From the NCBI GenBank assembly GCA_001898255.1, contig MKTK01000034.1:26247-89077 (forward strand): 62,831 bases of DNA, in the 5' to 3' direction. Positions 24,130 through 32,560 of this stretch are shown piece after piece. A program made the position numbers and the translations under genes. The stretch is from Chryseobacterium sp. 39-10 (GTDB lineage Bacteria > Bacteroidota > Bacteroidia > Flavobacteriales > Weeksellaceae). Position 1 is the first letter of the stretch. Each line of letters opens with the position of its first letter. The notes below the pieces were generated by a model, which had not been told where the DNA came from, did no database searches, and saw nothing but the letters and a program-made list of their open reading frames with translations.

Positions 24130-25326
24130 ATGTTTCAAAAAAGAATAGCTGCTAAAAATAAATTTATTGCTACCGTCCTCGCCTTTGCTGTTATCCCGAT
24201 TTCAGGATTGGCAACGGATATTTACCTCCCGTCGATGCCAGAGATGGCCACTCATTTGGGCTTGTCGGAAACCAGAATCCAACTCACCTTATCCCTCTTT
24301 TTAATCAGCTACGGCATTTCTCAGTTTTTTGTGGGAGCCATTGCCGATGCGTTTGGGCGATACTGGCTTTCGCTGGTTTCCTTATTTTTATTTGTGATTT
24401 CCTTTTACTGGACGGCGCATACCGGCAATATTTATGTAATTTATTTTAACAGGATCATTCAGGGCGTTTTGGCGGGTTGTGCCGTGGTTTCAAAAAGAGC
24501 ATTTTTTGTGGATGTTTACGAGGGCGACGAGCGCAAGCATTACCTGAGCATCATGACCATCGTTTGGTCGCTGGCACCCATTATTGCACCATTTATCGGT
24601 GGTTACTTGCAGGCACATTTTGGTTGGGAATCCAACTTTTTGGTGCTCGCCGTCTACGCTGCAGCACTGCTGATTCTGGAACTGGTATTTTCCGGTGAAA
24701 CACTGAAAGAGAGAAAGAAATTCCAGAGCAAAACATTGGTTCACGAATTTAAGGTAATGCTGGCCACCAAAGACTTTTTCTACGGCATGTTGATGTGCGG
24801 TATCAGTTACGCCATGGTCATGTTTTACAATTTGTCGGGGCCTTTTATTATAGAACATCAGATGAAGTTTTCGGCGGTGGTTACCGGTTATGCATCGTTG
24901 ATCATGGGATTGGCGTGGATGTGTGGTGGCTTTTTGGGCCGAGCTATGATAAAGACCGCATTTTTACCCAAAATCAGGAATGCCAATTTTATTCAACTGC
25001 TGCTGATTGCGCTGATGTTCGGCACTTCCTACTGGATTTCCGACCTTTACACCTTGGTTATTTTTGCTTTTCTTATTCATTTAACGGCCGGTTTTATTTT
25101 CAATAATTATTTCTCGTACTGCCTTGGGCGTTTTCCAAAATCGGCAGGCATCGCGGGCGGCCTTACAGGAGGCGTTGCGTTTGTGCTCACTTCGGCGCTC
25201 AGTTATGCGGTGGTGGCGGTTTTACATCCGTTTTCCCAGTCGGTTTTAAGTATTGGATATTTCATTATGGCAATGTTGGGATTGATGGTTTTGATGCTGG
25301 TGAAATTTAAAAAAGCCCATTCCTGA
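24130..25326 (+). CDS. MFS transporter, Bcr/CflA drug-resistance type
   Basis: Inner-membrane proton antiporter of 398 residues with twelve predicted helices. Family markers are GLATDIYLPSMPEM in helix 1, which is diagnostic of Bcr/CflA/purine-type exporters, motif A-like GAIADAFGRYWLSLVS after helix 2, and RIIQGVLAGCAVVSKRAFF in helix 4. Substrates of relatives include bicyclomycin, chloramphenicol and purines; the substrate here is not readable. The gene stands alone between the terminator at 24027 and the next MFS gene. No -7 box of good quality was found upstream. Confidence 0.88.
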   Translation: MFQKRIAAKNKFIATVLAFAVIPISGLATDIYLPSMPEMATHLGLSETRIQLTLSLFLISYGISQFFVGAIADAFGRYWLSLVSLFLFVISFYWTAHTGNIYVIYFNRIIQGVLAGCAVVSKRAFFVDVYEGDERKHYLSIMTIVWSLAPIIAPFIGGYLQAHFGWESNFLVLAVYAAALLILELVFSGETLKERKKFQSKTLVHEFKVMLATKDFFYGMLMCGISYAMVMFYNLSGPFIIEHQMKFSAVVTGYASLIMGLAWMCGGFLGRAMIKTAFLPKIRNANFIQLLLIALMFGTSYWISDLYTLVIFAFLIHLTAGFIFNNYFSYCLGRFPKSAGIAGGLTGGVAFVLTSALSYAVVAVLHPFSQSVLSIGYFIMAMLGLMVLMLVKFKKAHS

Positions 25327-25409
25327 ATCCTTTTTAATACGACAATCCATCAAAGTGGAATCAATATGAAATGAGATAAGATATAGGCCGTTTTTCCGTT
25401 CACCCATTC

Positions 25410-25482
25410 GTCATTTCAATGCCTTTTTTTGTCATTTCGGTCATGAAGAAAATCAGGTAAACTTCTGAAAACCCTATTTTTG
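25410..25482 (+). promoter_or_regulatory. MFS promoter with 21-bp-spaced GTCATTTC half-sites
   Basis: GTCATTTC at 25410-25417 and again at 25431-25438 (21-bp period), then 36 bp to the -7 box TATTTTTG (25475-25482). The layout is the same as at 31305-31377 upstream of acrA. Confidence 0.75.
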
Positions 25483-25505
25483 CCCTCCAAAATGATTGAA
25501 AAATA

Positions 25506-26786
25506 ATGTACAACAAAGCCTACTTTTTTAGCGAATTCAAACCGCAACCGGAGGAAAACCAACGCTGGAAACTGCGCTATTGGATGATCTTTTTAGGACA
25601 GGCCTTTTCCTTAATCGGATCTTCTCTTACCCAATTTGTGCTGATGTGGTGGATTACCGATACCACGGGAAGTTTGCAAAAACTCACCATGGCAGGAATG
25701 GCGGCACTCATTCCGCAGGCTATTTTAAGTCCGATTGGCGGCGTGATTGCCGACCGCTACAACCGCCGTTTTGTGATGATGACTGCCGATATCATCAGCG
25801 CTTTGTGCATGATTATCCTCATTTATCTTTTTTCCACGGGGCAAATCCAGCTGTGGCATATTTACGTGATGTTGGGCATTCGGGGCGCCATGCAGGCTTT
25901 TCAGGAACCGGCTGCAGAAGCCAGTGTTGCCATGTTGGTTCCGAAATCTTTCATTCCAAGAGCTGCAGGACTCAACCAGATTGTGCATGGGATTACCTTA
26001 ATGGCAAGCGCGCCGCTGGGAGCACTCGCCATCAGCATAATGCCGCTGAATAAAACGTTGATGATCGATGTGGTGACTGCAATGATAGGGATTGTTCCGT
26101 TAATTATTTTCACTATTCCACAGAAATTATTACCCAGCGAGAAAAACGCACTCGCAAATATGGTAACCGACGTGAAACAAGGACTTTCCGTAATCATCAA
26201 CCACAAAGGGCTTAATCGCCTGTTTTTGCTGTTGACCGCAGTAGTATTGATCATTATGCCGACGTTTACCTTTGTACCGTTGCTGATCAAAGAACATTTT
26301 GCCGGTGGGGTAAAAGAGGTGGGTATTATGGAAGGATTGGCTGGTGCCGGGATGATTGCGGGCGGAATTTTGGTGACCTCAATCGCTCCAAAACGGCAGG
26401 TCGTCTGGATTCTCAGTGGTTTGGGAATCTCGTGTTTGAGTTTGGGATTAACGGCCTTGGTGCCTTCCAATGCTTTCTATTTTGGCGTTTTTTGGTGGCT
26501 GATCAGTTCGCTTTCATTTAGTTTTGCAAATGCACCGATGACCGCACTTTTGCAAACCATTATTCCCAATGAACTTCAGGGGAGGGTTTTATCTTTGCTG
26601 AATATGATGATGGGCGTTGCTGCTCCAGTCGGGTTATTGCTGGCGAATCCGTTGGGTGAACTTCTCGGCATCCGCTGGTTGTTTGTGGTGATTGGTTTTG
26701 TTGGGTGTGCCGTCAGTTTTTTCGGTTTCCTCTCTCCACCTTTGCAAAAATTGGGTGCTGCAGATCAGAAAATAGAACCGGAATAA
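25506..26786 (+). CDS. MFS transporter (MefA/MFS_3-like exporter)
   Basis: Inner-membrane exporter of 426 residues with twelve predicted helices. Characteristic segments are SLTQFVLMWWITDTTGSL in helix 1-2, GGVIADRYNRRFVMMTADI (motif A) and RGAMQAFQEPAAEASVAMLVP in helix 4; the last is typical of the macrolide-efflux MefA and enterobactin-exporter EntS group. The C-terminal half has IIPNELQGRVLSLLNMM. It probably exports a drug or siderophore. It shares a promoter architecture with the acrAB-oprM operon 6 kb away, suggesting co-induction by a toxic compound. A later ATG inside the first helix is unlikely, since the N-terminal cytoplasmic tail is normal for the group. Confidence 0.88.
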   Translation: MYNKAYFFSEFKPQPEENQRWKLRYWMIFLGQAFSLIGSSLTQFVLMWWITDTTGSLQKLTMAGMAALIPQAILSPIGGVIADRYNRRFVMMTADIISALCMIILIYLFSTGQIQLWHIYVMLGIRGAMQAFQEPAAEASVAMLVPKSFIPRAAGLNQIVHGITLMASAPLGALAISIMPLNKTLMIDVVTAMIGIVPLIIFTIPQKLLPSEKNALANMVTDVKQGLSVIINHKGLNRLFLLLTAVVLIIMPTFTFVPLLIKEHFAGGVKEVGIMEGLAGAGMIAGGILVTSIAPKRQVVWILSGLGISCLSLGLTALVPSNAFYFGVFWWLISSLSFSFANAPMTALLQTIIPNELQGRVLSLLNMMMGVAAPVGLLLANPLGELLGIRWLFVVIGFVGCAVSFFGFLSPPLQKLGAADQKIEPE

Positions 26787-26848
26787 CTAGTGCTTGAAAA
26801 ACCGATTCAACTTGTTGAAAATTTTAAAATTAAATCATCCTCTGAAAG

Positions 26849-27478
26849 TTAAATAATCCCCAGTTCTTTGGCTTTCTGCAGCAAATTGACAGTTTTATTC
26901 ACCGAAAATTTGGACATTAGATTTTTACGATGGGTGTCCACCGTTTGCTGGGTAACGAATAATTTTTCAGCGATTTGAACCGACGAAAGTCCTTCCACCA
27001 ACAACAGCAAAACTTCTTTTTCCCGCTTGGTAACAGGTGGTATTTCCTCCATCACATCGCGCGCCAGCGACGCCAATACGCTCTGCGCTTCGGTGCCGAA
27101 ATAGATACCGCCCTCATATACTTTTTCGATCGCGGCCTCAATCTCATTGACGGAGGCACTTTTCACCAAGTAGCCGGAAGCACTATTGGCAAGCATCCGC
27201 ATGATAAAACTGCGTTCGTTATTATTGCTGAATCCAATCACTTTGGTGTCGGGAAAGTGTTTTTTTACCGTTCCGCAAAGCTCGATGCCACTGGTGTCAG
27301 GCAAATTGATGTCCAACAGCACGATATCTATGGGATTTTCTTCGAGAATCGCCATGAGTTCTGCGCCCGAACCGCAGGTTGCCACGACCGTCAGGTTATT
27401 CCGCTGGTTTAAAAATGCCTCCAGACCTTGGGTGATCACGGGATGATCGTCGCAAATTACAAGTCGTATCATATTCAT
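26849..27478 (-). CDS. NarL/FixJ (LuxR-HTH) response regulator
   Basis: A 209-residue transcription factor. The receiver domain spans 1-120 with acidic Asp10/Asp11, phospho-acceptor Asp56 in VLLDINLP, and Lys near 105. The LuxR-type helix-turn-helix is at about 143-205 (VTKREKEVLLLLVEGLSSVQIAEKLFVTQQTVDTHRKNL). The ATG at 27478 and another at 27472 are both possible. It lies 6 bp downstream of its kinase gene and is surely cotranscribed with it. The TCCCTA-N4-TAGGGA dyad at 29473 upstream of the kinase is a candidate binding site. Confidence 0.92.
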   Translation of the reverse strand: MNMIRLVICDDHPVITQGLEAFLNQRNNLTVVATCGSGAELMAILEENPIDIVLLDINLPDTSGIELCGTVKKHFPDTKVIGFSNNNERSFIMRMLANSASGYLVKSASVNEIEAAIEKVYEGGIYFGTEAQSVLASLARDVMEEIPPVTKREKEVLLLLVEGLSSVQIAEKLFVTQQTVDTHRKNLMSKFSVNKTVNLLQKAKELGII

Positions 27479-27484
27479 TTTAAA

Positions 27485-29395
27485 TTAGACGTTGGCTTCA
27501 ATACTCACCACCGTTCCCTTGCCGGGAGTCGATTGTATATCCAGCTTGCCATTCAGTGCAAAAACTCTTTTCTCGATATTGTTTAGGCCGAGGTTTCGTG
27601 CCACAAGCGGAACCGAAAATCCTTTGCCGTTGTCTTCGATATCAATCATCAGCAATTGGTTTTCAATGGTGCACTGCACCAGAATTTTTGTCGCTCCCGA
27701 ATGTTTTACCGCGTTGCTTACCGTCTCCTGAATCAAGTGAAATATATTGACTTGTTGCTTCAAATCCGTGCATTGGTCCAGATTTTTGGTGTAACAGGAA
27801 ATGGTGCATTCCGCGGTGTTCAGCAGTTGGCAAAAGTCTTTGATGGCATCTTCAAGGCCAAACTTTTTCAGCGTTTCGGGAGTAAGATTGCGGGCGGTAT
27901 TTCGCAGTTCTGCTAGGCAGATTTCCAGTTGCCGCGACATTTGTTTCAGCTCGGGGCTGTGGTTGTGTTGCGCCAGATTTTCCAGGGATATTTTTATTCC
28001 CGTAATTCTGCCGCCAATCCCATCATGCAAATCTTTGGCGATGCGGTCGCGTTCTTGTGCTTCACCTTCATACAGGGCTTTTTCAATTTCATTTTTGCGC
28101 TGGAGTTCCACTGCCGCCAATGCCCTTTCGTTTTTCTGCTTCCGTTGTTTTAAAGCGTACAAAAAGAAAATCACACTTACGGCAAACAACACCGCGCTGA
28201 TGCCGATGATAATGCTTTTCTGTCGGTTTTTATAATCCAGATGGGCTAGTGATTTTTGTTGATCTTTCGATTTGTACTGAGATTCAAGATTCAAAATTTC
28301 TAGCTTCTCGTTGTCCTGCTGTACCGAATCGTTCAGTGCGATATATTGCTCTTTGTATTGCAATGCCGACTCAAAATTCCCCATCAGTTTTTCCACTTCG
28401 GAAAGTTGTTTCAGGAACATCAACCGGTTTTTTTTGTTTCCAGAATATTTTTTTTCCGCCAGTAACTCAAGCAAAATGTTTCGTGCTTCGGGATATTTTT
28501 TTTCTTCTTTCAAGAGACGGAAAAGTTCAAAATTCAGCGTAATGAAATCATAATCCAAATTCATTTCTTTAGAAAAAGCAATCCCTTTTCTGATGTTTTG
28601 ATAGGCCTGTTTCTTATCGCCAATGGCGTTGTAATATTTACTTTTTTGGATGAACGCAATCGAGTTGTACTGCGATTCGGGAATGTCTTTCAGATAAAAA
28701 TCGGCTTTATTGAGGGCCTGTTTCAGGGGTTCCAGTTGCTGCAATTCGAGGTAGGTATTGGCGAGATTGAGATAAGCCCAAGAAGCGGCTTCGTTGTTGT
28801 TTTTTTCATTCTGAAGAATTTCAATCGCCTGTTGATAGTAAGCAATGGATTTTTGAAATTCTTTCATATTGTAAAATACCAGTCCCATGTCCACATAATA
28901 ACCCGAAAGCAGCAATTTGTTCTCTGATTTTTGGGCAAATGGAATGCACTTTTTCAGCGTAATCTCCATAAATTCCTGGCTGCTGCCTTTTAACTGTTCC
29001 AGCGTGGCAAAGTTGTGCCATAATTTTGCCCGAAATTCATACGCTTCCTTGGTCTCAAAATGTTGAAGGATCGCATCGGATTTCCGGTAAAGTTGCTGCG
29101 CTTTTTCGATGTTTTGATCAAAATAAATTCCGCCTTTGTAAAAAAGGGAAAGTCCTTTAAGGTATTCATCCTGCTTGATAAAACGTTGTGCTTCGTCCAG
29201 ATGCCGAAATGCTTTCGCCGTATCGCGGTACGACCAATAATCCGACAATTCCATTTGCAAAAGCGCTTTCTGTTTTTCGGATTTAGCCGCGGCAAACTGC
29301 TCTTCCAACGCTTTCGCTTTAGAATCTTTTGGAGAAACCTGAGCCAAAGCGTTGTAAAAAACAAAAACCAGAAAAACGAGCACCACTCTCTTCAC
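27485..29395 (-). CDS. TPR-containing sensor histidine kinase (HisKA_3)
   Basis: A 636-residue membrane kinase of the Bacteroidota TPR type. A signal peptide (residues 1-18) is followed by a periplasmic array of about six tetratricopeptide repeats (about 25-360, with AYLNLANTYLELQQLEPL as an example), a coiled segment, one transmembrane helix (about 393-412), then a HisKA_3 domain with His457 in RIAKDLHDGIGG and a HATPase domain to the end (ETVSNAVKHSG, DNGKGF, GLNNIEKRV). It partners the NarL-type regulator 6 bp downstream. The signal sensed by the repeats is unknown. Confidence 0.92.
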   Translation of the reverse strand: MKRVVLVFLVFVFYNALAQVSPKDSKAKALEEQFAAAKSEKQKALLQMELSDYWSYRDTAKAFRHLDEAQRFIKQDEYLKGLSLFYKGGIYFDQNIEKAQQLYRKSDAILQHFETKEAYEFRAKLWHNFATLEQLKGSSQEFMEITLKKCIPFAQKSENKLLLSGYYVDMGLVFYNMKEFQKSIAYYQQAIEILQNEKNNNEAASWAYLNLANTYLELQQLEPLKQALNKADFYLKDIPESQYNSIAFIQKSKYYNAIGDKKQAYQNIRKGIAFSKEMNLDYDFITLNFELFRLLKEEKKYPEARNILLELLAEKKYSGNKKNRLMFLKQLSEVEKLMGNFESALQYKEQYIALNDSVQQDNEKLEILNLESQYKSKDQQKSLAHLDYKNRQKSIIIGISAVLFAVSVIFFLYALKQRKQKNERALAAVELQRKNEIEKALYEGEAQERDRIAKDLHDGIGGRITGIKISLENLAQHNHSPELKQMSRQLEICLAELRNTARNLTPETLKKFGLEDAIKDFCQLLNTAECTISCYTKNLDQCTDLKQQVNIFHLIQETVSNAVKHSGATKILVQCTIENQLLMIDIEDNGKGFSVPLVARNLGLNNIEKRVFALNGKLDIQSTPGKGTVVSIEANV

Positions 29396-29472
29396 AATAA
29401 CATTTTAATGATGTTATAAAATTAGGATAAAAAGTGAAAACGCTGCCGATGGATTGCGGATTTTACAAAAAA

Positions 29473-29488
29473 TCCCTAAAAATAGGGA
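29473..29488. promoter_or_regulatory. Dyad TCCCTA-N4-TAGGGA between divergent genes
   Basis: Perfect 6-4-6 inverted repeat with an AAAA centre, 78 bp upstream of the kinase start and 48 bp before the -7 box of the lipocalin-like gene. It is a candidate site for the NarL-type regulator. Confidence 0.55.
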
Positions 29489-29512
29489 GAATAATTTCCA
29501 TATTTTAATGGA

Positions 29513-29543
29513 TTGTTTGCTGTTGGTGATCCGTCTACTTTTG
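29513..29543 (+). promoter_or_regulatory. Promoter of the lipocalin-like lipoprotein gene
   Basis: TTG (29513-29515), 20 bp, then TACTTTTG (29536-29543). This is a good match to the Bacteroidota TTG-N19-TAnnTTTG consensus, ending 32 bp before the ATG. Confidence 0.65.
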
Positions 29544-29575
29544 TTGGTGAAGTTGAAACCCTTAAAAATCGAATT

Positions 29576-30001
29576 ATGAAAACAACACCAAAGACCCCAT
29601 TTTTGACTTTGATCTTACTTTCGTTTTTGTTTCTATTTTCATGCAGAAGCAGTACCGACGAACCCGAAAATACAGATCCTTTAATTGGCAACTGGAAGTT
29701 AAAGGTGGTCACCGCCAATGGCCAGTCGCAGGACGTAAGCAATGTAGATTGCTGGAAGGATACAACGTTAAATGTGGACAAAAGCACGGCGAAATTCCAT
29801 CTTAGTTTTTCAAATGGAAATGGCGGCGGTTGTCAGGTTTCGGATGAGCAATACCAGTGGTCAAACAATAGTGGTGCATACTACTATACCGAAAATGGGC
29901 AGCAGAAAAATCTCCCCGTGAAGTTGCTGGATAATAATCAAACGCTGCAATTAACATTGGCCGCAAATGATGGGACCGTTATTTTTTCATTCCGTAAATA
30001 A
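29576..30001 (+). CDS. Lipocalin-like lipoprotein
   Basis: A 141-residue secreted protein. The signal peptide ends in the lipobox LFSC (Cys about 22), after which SSTDEPENTD is a flexible acidic linker. PLIGNWKLKVV is the G-x-W motif of lipocalin-like domains in Bacteroidota, followed by alternating strands to IFSFRK. It is probably anchored in the outer membrane; the ligand is unknown. A longer frame from 29513 runs through the promoter, so the ATG at 29576 is taken. The following barrel gene starts 6 bp downstream, so the two are cotranscribed. Confidence 0.75.
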   Translation: MKTTPKTPFLTLILLSFLFLFSCRSSTDEPENTDPLIGNWKLKVVTANGQSQDVSNVDCWKDTTLNVDKSTAKFHLSFSNGNGGGCQVSDEQYQWSNNSGAYYYTENGQQKNLPVKLLDNNQTLQLTLAANDGTVIFSFRK

Positions 30002-30007
30002 TTGTTT

Positions 30008-30640
30008 ATGAAAAAACTAATTTCAATCACTATGATGCTGATGGTTTCCTTTTGTTTTGCACAGAAAAAACAATCTCAGAAACCTGCGCATAAAGCAAAA
30101 TCCAAGTTGGAATTCGGTTTCAAAGCCGGTGGTAATTATTCGAGAATAACGGGTGATGATGAAACCAGATATTTTTCAAGTAAAATAGGATATCATGCAG
30201 GTCTGCTGGTTAAATATGACATGCACAATAACTTGGGTATGCAGGCAGAGTTGCTTTGGAACGTCCTAGGGACAAATTCGAAAGACAAGCAAGATGAAAA
30301 TATAAAAGGAAAGATTAAGATGGATTACATTTCACTTCCTATACTGCTGCAGTATGAATTGATACCGCGTTTATATCTAGAAACAGGTCCCGAATTCAGC
30401 TACAACATTTCTTCAAAATTCATCTTTGAAGACGGCCGTGTAACCGATTGGCAAGAATACACCAAAAGCATGAACTTCGCTTGGGGACTCGGCGCCGGTT
30501 ATTATATCACCTCCAATATAGCTGTCAATTTGCGCATGAATTTAGGGATAGCGACCCCATTTTTTAGTACTGAAAATCGTTATGCAAAATCTTTTCGACA
30601 TCAGAATCTGCAGTTCGGCCTTCTTTACCTTATTCGATAA
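30008..30640 (+). CDS. Outer-membrane beta-barrel (PorT family) protein
   Basis: A 210-residue secreted barrel protein with a signal peptide ending at FCFAQ, a basic linker (KKQSQKPAHKAKSK), then barrel strands starting at LEFGFKAGGNYSRI and ending at LQFGLLYLIR. GLLVKYDMHNNLGMQAELLW and YLETGPEFSYNI are family-typical strand pairs. The function is unknown; related proteins are general outer-membrane proteins. The ATG at 30008 is chosen over an upstream TTG at 30002. It forms a short operon with the lipocalin-like gene. Confidence 0.8.
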   Translation: MKKLISITMMLMVSFCFAQKKQSQKPAHKAKSKLEFGFKAGGNYSRITGDDETRYFSSKIGYHAGLLVKYDMHNNLGMQAELLWNVLGTNSKDKQDENIKGKIKMDYISLPILLQYELIPRLYLETGPEFSYNISSKFIFEDGRVTDWQEYTKSMNFAWGLGAGYYITSNIAVNLRMNLGIATPFFSTENRYAKSFRHQNLQFGLLYLIR

Positions 30641-30700
30641 ACTCATTTGTGATATTCATTTCCATAATAGAGGTAAGATTTAACATTAAAAATAAATAGT

Positions 30701-31165
30701 ATGAAAAAATTATTTTCAGCGGTAGCGCTAGTTACTGCAATGGTTTTGGGAAATTCGGTAAACGCACAATCGTATAAAACCGGTTTGGGTCTGATGATTG
30801 ACGTCGGCGAGGGCGGAACTTACGTTGGTCCGCACATTAAGCACTTTTTTGGAAAGCACGGCGCTGGAGAATTTGATGTCCTTTTTGGAAGTGGCAGCAC
30901 CGCGGTACAGGCGCTTTTTCAGTACAATGATCCTATTCCGGGTGCAAAAGGATTGAGCTGGTACATTGGAGGCGGTCCTGGTTTAATTTTCGCTAACAAA
31001 GGGGGAGGTAATACATTTTATCTCTCTCCAGCTGTGGGTTTGGATTTTAAAGTTACGGGTGTTCCGTTATCCTTTTCCGCAGATTGGAGGCCAAAATTTT
31101 TCCTCTCCGAAAATGGAGGATCAACCATCGGTAGATTTGGCTTAGGATTCAAATTCACACTTTAA
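30701..31165 (+). CDS. Small secreted outer-membrane barrel-like protein
   Basis: A 154-residue protein with a clear signal peptide (MKKLFSAVALVTAMVLGNSVNA), then glycine-rich alternating strands (TGLGLMIDVGEGGTYVGPHIKHFF, GLSWYIGGGPGLIF, FGLGFKFTL), ending in an aromatic/Leu C-terminus typical of outer-membrane barrels. The family is unnamed and no function can be given. The 60-bp gap from the preceding barrel gene and the shared direction suggest cotranscription. The terminator at 31191 closes the unit. Confidence 0.7.
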   Translation: MKKLFSAVALVTAMVLGNSVNAQSYKTGLGLMIDVGEGGTYVGPHIKHFFGKHGAGEFDVLFGSGSTAVQALFQYNDPIPGAKGLSWYIGGGPGLIFANKGGGNTFYLSPAVGLDFKVTGVPLSFSADWRPKFFLSENGGSTIGRFGLGFKFTL

Positions 31166-31190
31166 AAAAACACATTTCATATCATAGCAG

Positions 31191-31214
31191 GCGTCTCCCA
31201 AGGAGGCGTTTTTT
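31191..31214 (+). terminator. Rho-independent terminator
   Basis: CGTCTCC / GGAGGCG 7-bp stem with one G-U pair, loop CAA, then T6. It is 26 bp after the stop of the small barrel-like gene. Confidence 0.85.
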
Positions 31215-31304
31215 GTTTAATGATAGGTGAAGCAAGTAAAATTGCTTCTTTCAGATATCAGATCATTAATCCTGTATGCTACTTAAAATTCAAACATTCA
31301 TGTT

Positions 31305-31377
31305 CGCATTTCACTTCCCATTTTTGTCACTTCGGCTCTTTTTCTATTAATTAAAAAGGGTTAGCGTTCTACTTTTG
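31305..31377 (+). promoter_or_regulatory. acrA-acrB-oprM promoter with 21-bp-spaced half-sites
   Basis: CGCATTTC (31305-31312) and GTCACTTC (31326-31333) are 21 bp apart. After 36 bp comes the -7 box TACTTTTG (31370-31377). Spacings are identical to those at 25410-25482, and the flanking CATTTCA-N11-TGTCAYTTCGG also matches. Confidence 0.75.
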
Positions 31378-31407
31378 CCGATGGAAATATTAAAAAAGTA
31401 GAAACTC

Positions 31408-32547
31408 ATGAAGCGTTTTATCCATTCGAAAATAATAACAGCGGGTTTGGTTCTGGCATCCGCCTATGCCTTGCAAAGCTGTGGACATAAAGATCAAAAC
31501 CAGCAACAGCAAAACGAACCAGTTGCTGCCGAAATCATTACCCTTCAACCCACGACTGCGGTAATGGATCAGACCTTTCCCGCAAAACTGGAGGGGAAAG
31601 ATAATGTGCAGCTCCGCCCGCAAATCAGTGGTTATATCGATCACATTTATGTGGATGAAGGGGCGTTTGTAAGAGCCGGACAACCTTTGTTCCGTGTTAA
31701 TGCGAGTGTGTATCGCGAGCAAAAAAATACAGCGTTGGCGTCATTATCTATGGCGAAATCACAATTGGCTTCGGCACAGCTGGAACTGGACAAATACAAA
31801 GTGCTGACGGACAATAAAGTCGTGGCAGACTTCCAGTACCGGAAAGCAAAAACCAATTACGAAAATGCGAAAGCCGCTGTAAAACAACAGCAAACGCTGG
31901 TAGCATCGGCAGATGTTAACTTGGGATTTGCCATCGTGAAAGCGCCGGTGAGCGGTTATATTGGCCGCATTCCCAATCGTTTAGGAGCGTTGGTGGGGCC
32001 TACAGATGCACAGCCCTTAACCACTTTGTCTCAGGTCAATGAGATATACGCTTACTTCTCCCTTCCCGAAAATGAAATTTTAAAAATCAATGCTTCCCGA
32101 CCGGGAACCACGTTGATCGAAAAACTGAAAAGTTTTCAGGATATCACCCTGCTTTTGGCAGATGGTACGCCATACCAACATCTCGGAAAAATCGATATGA
32201 TGGATGGGCAATTCGATGCTACCACAGGATCGGTGGCTTTGCGTGCTTCTTTCGTGAATCCAGAAGGATTGCTCCGAACAGGAAATACCGGAAGAATTGT
32301 TTTGAAAACTAACGAAAGCAATGTCTTTAAAATTCCGTTGTTGGCCACCTACGAAGTGCAGGATAAATTGTTTGTCGGTGTACTCAACGCACAAAACAAA
32401 ATGGATCGTGTAGCTTTGAAGGGCTACGTAAAATCTGGCGATTTCTATATCGTAAAATCCGGTTTAAAATCGGGTGACCGAATTATTGCGAATGAACTGG
32501 CCAGCATTCCCGAAAACAGTGTAATCAAACCGAAATCCGTTCAATAA
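31408..32547 (+). CDS. AcrA/MexA-type periplasmic adaptor lipoprotein
   Basis: Membrane-fusion subunit of a multidrug RND pump, 379 residues. The signal peptide ends at the lipobox LQSC (Cys about 25), followed by a Gln-rich linker. The lipoyl half-motifs RPQISGYIDHIYVDEGAFVRAGQPLF (about 70-95) and IVKAPVSGYIGRI (about 175) flank an alpha-helical hairpin (about 105-165), followed by beta-barrel and membrane-proximal domains. It is first in a six-gene operon with pump, channel, kinase, regulator and acetyltransferase, under the 21-bp-repeat promoter. Confidence 0.92.
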   Translation: MKRFIHSKIITAGLVLASAYALQSCGHKDQNQQQQNEPVAAEIITLQPTTAVMDQTFPAKLEGKDNVQLRPQISGYIDHIYVDEGAFVRAGQPLFRVNASVYREQKNTALASLSMAKSQLASAQLELDKYKVLTDNKVVADFQYRKAKTNYENAKAAVKQQQTLVASADVNLGFAIVKAPVSGYIGRIPNRLGALVGPTDAQPLTTLSQVNEIYAYFSLPENEILKINASRPGTTLIEKLKSFQDITLLLADGTPYQHLGKIDMMDGQFDATTGSVALRASFVNPEGLLRTGNTGRIVLKTNESNVFKIPLLATYEVQDKLFVGVLNAQNKMDRVALKGYVKSGDFYIVKSGLKSGDRIIANELASIPENSVIKPKSVQ

Positions 32548-32560
32548 AATTCACTAAAAA

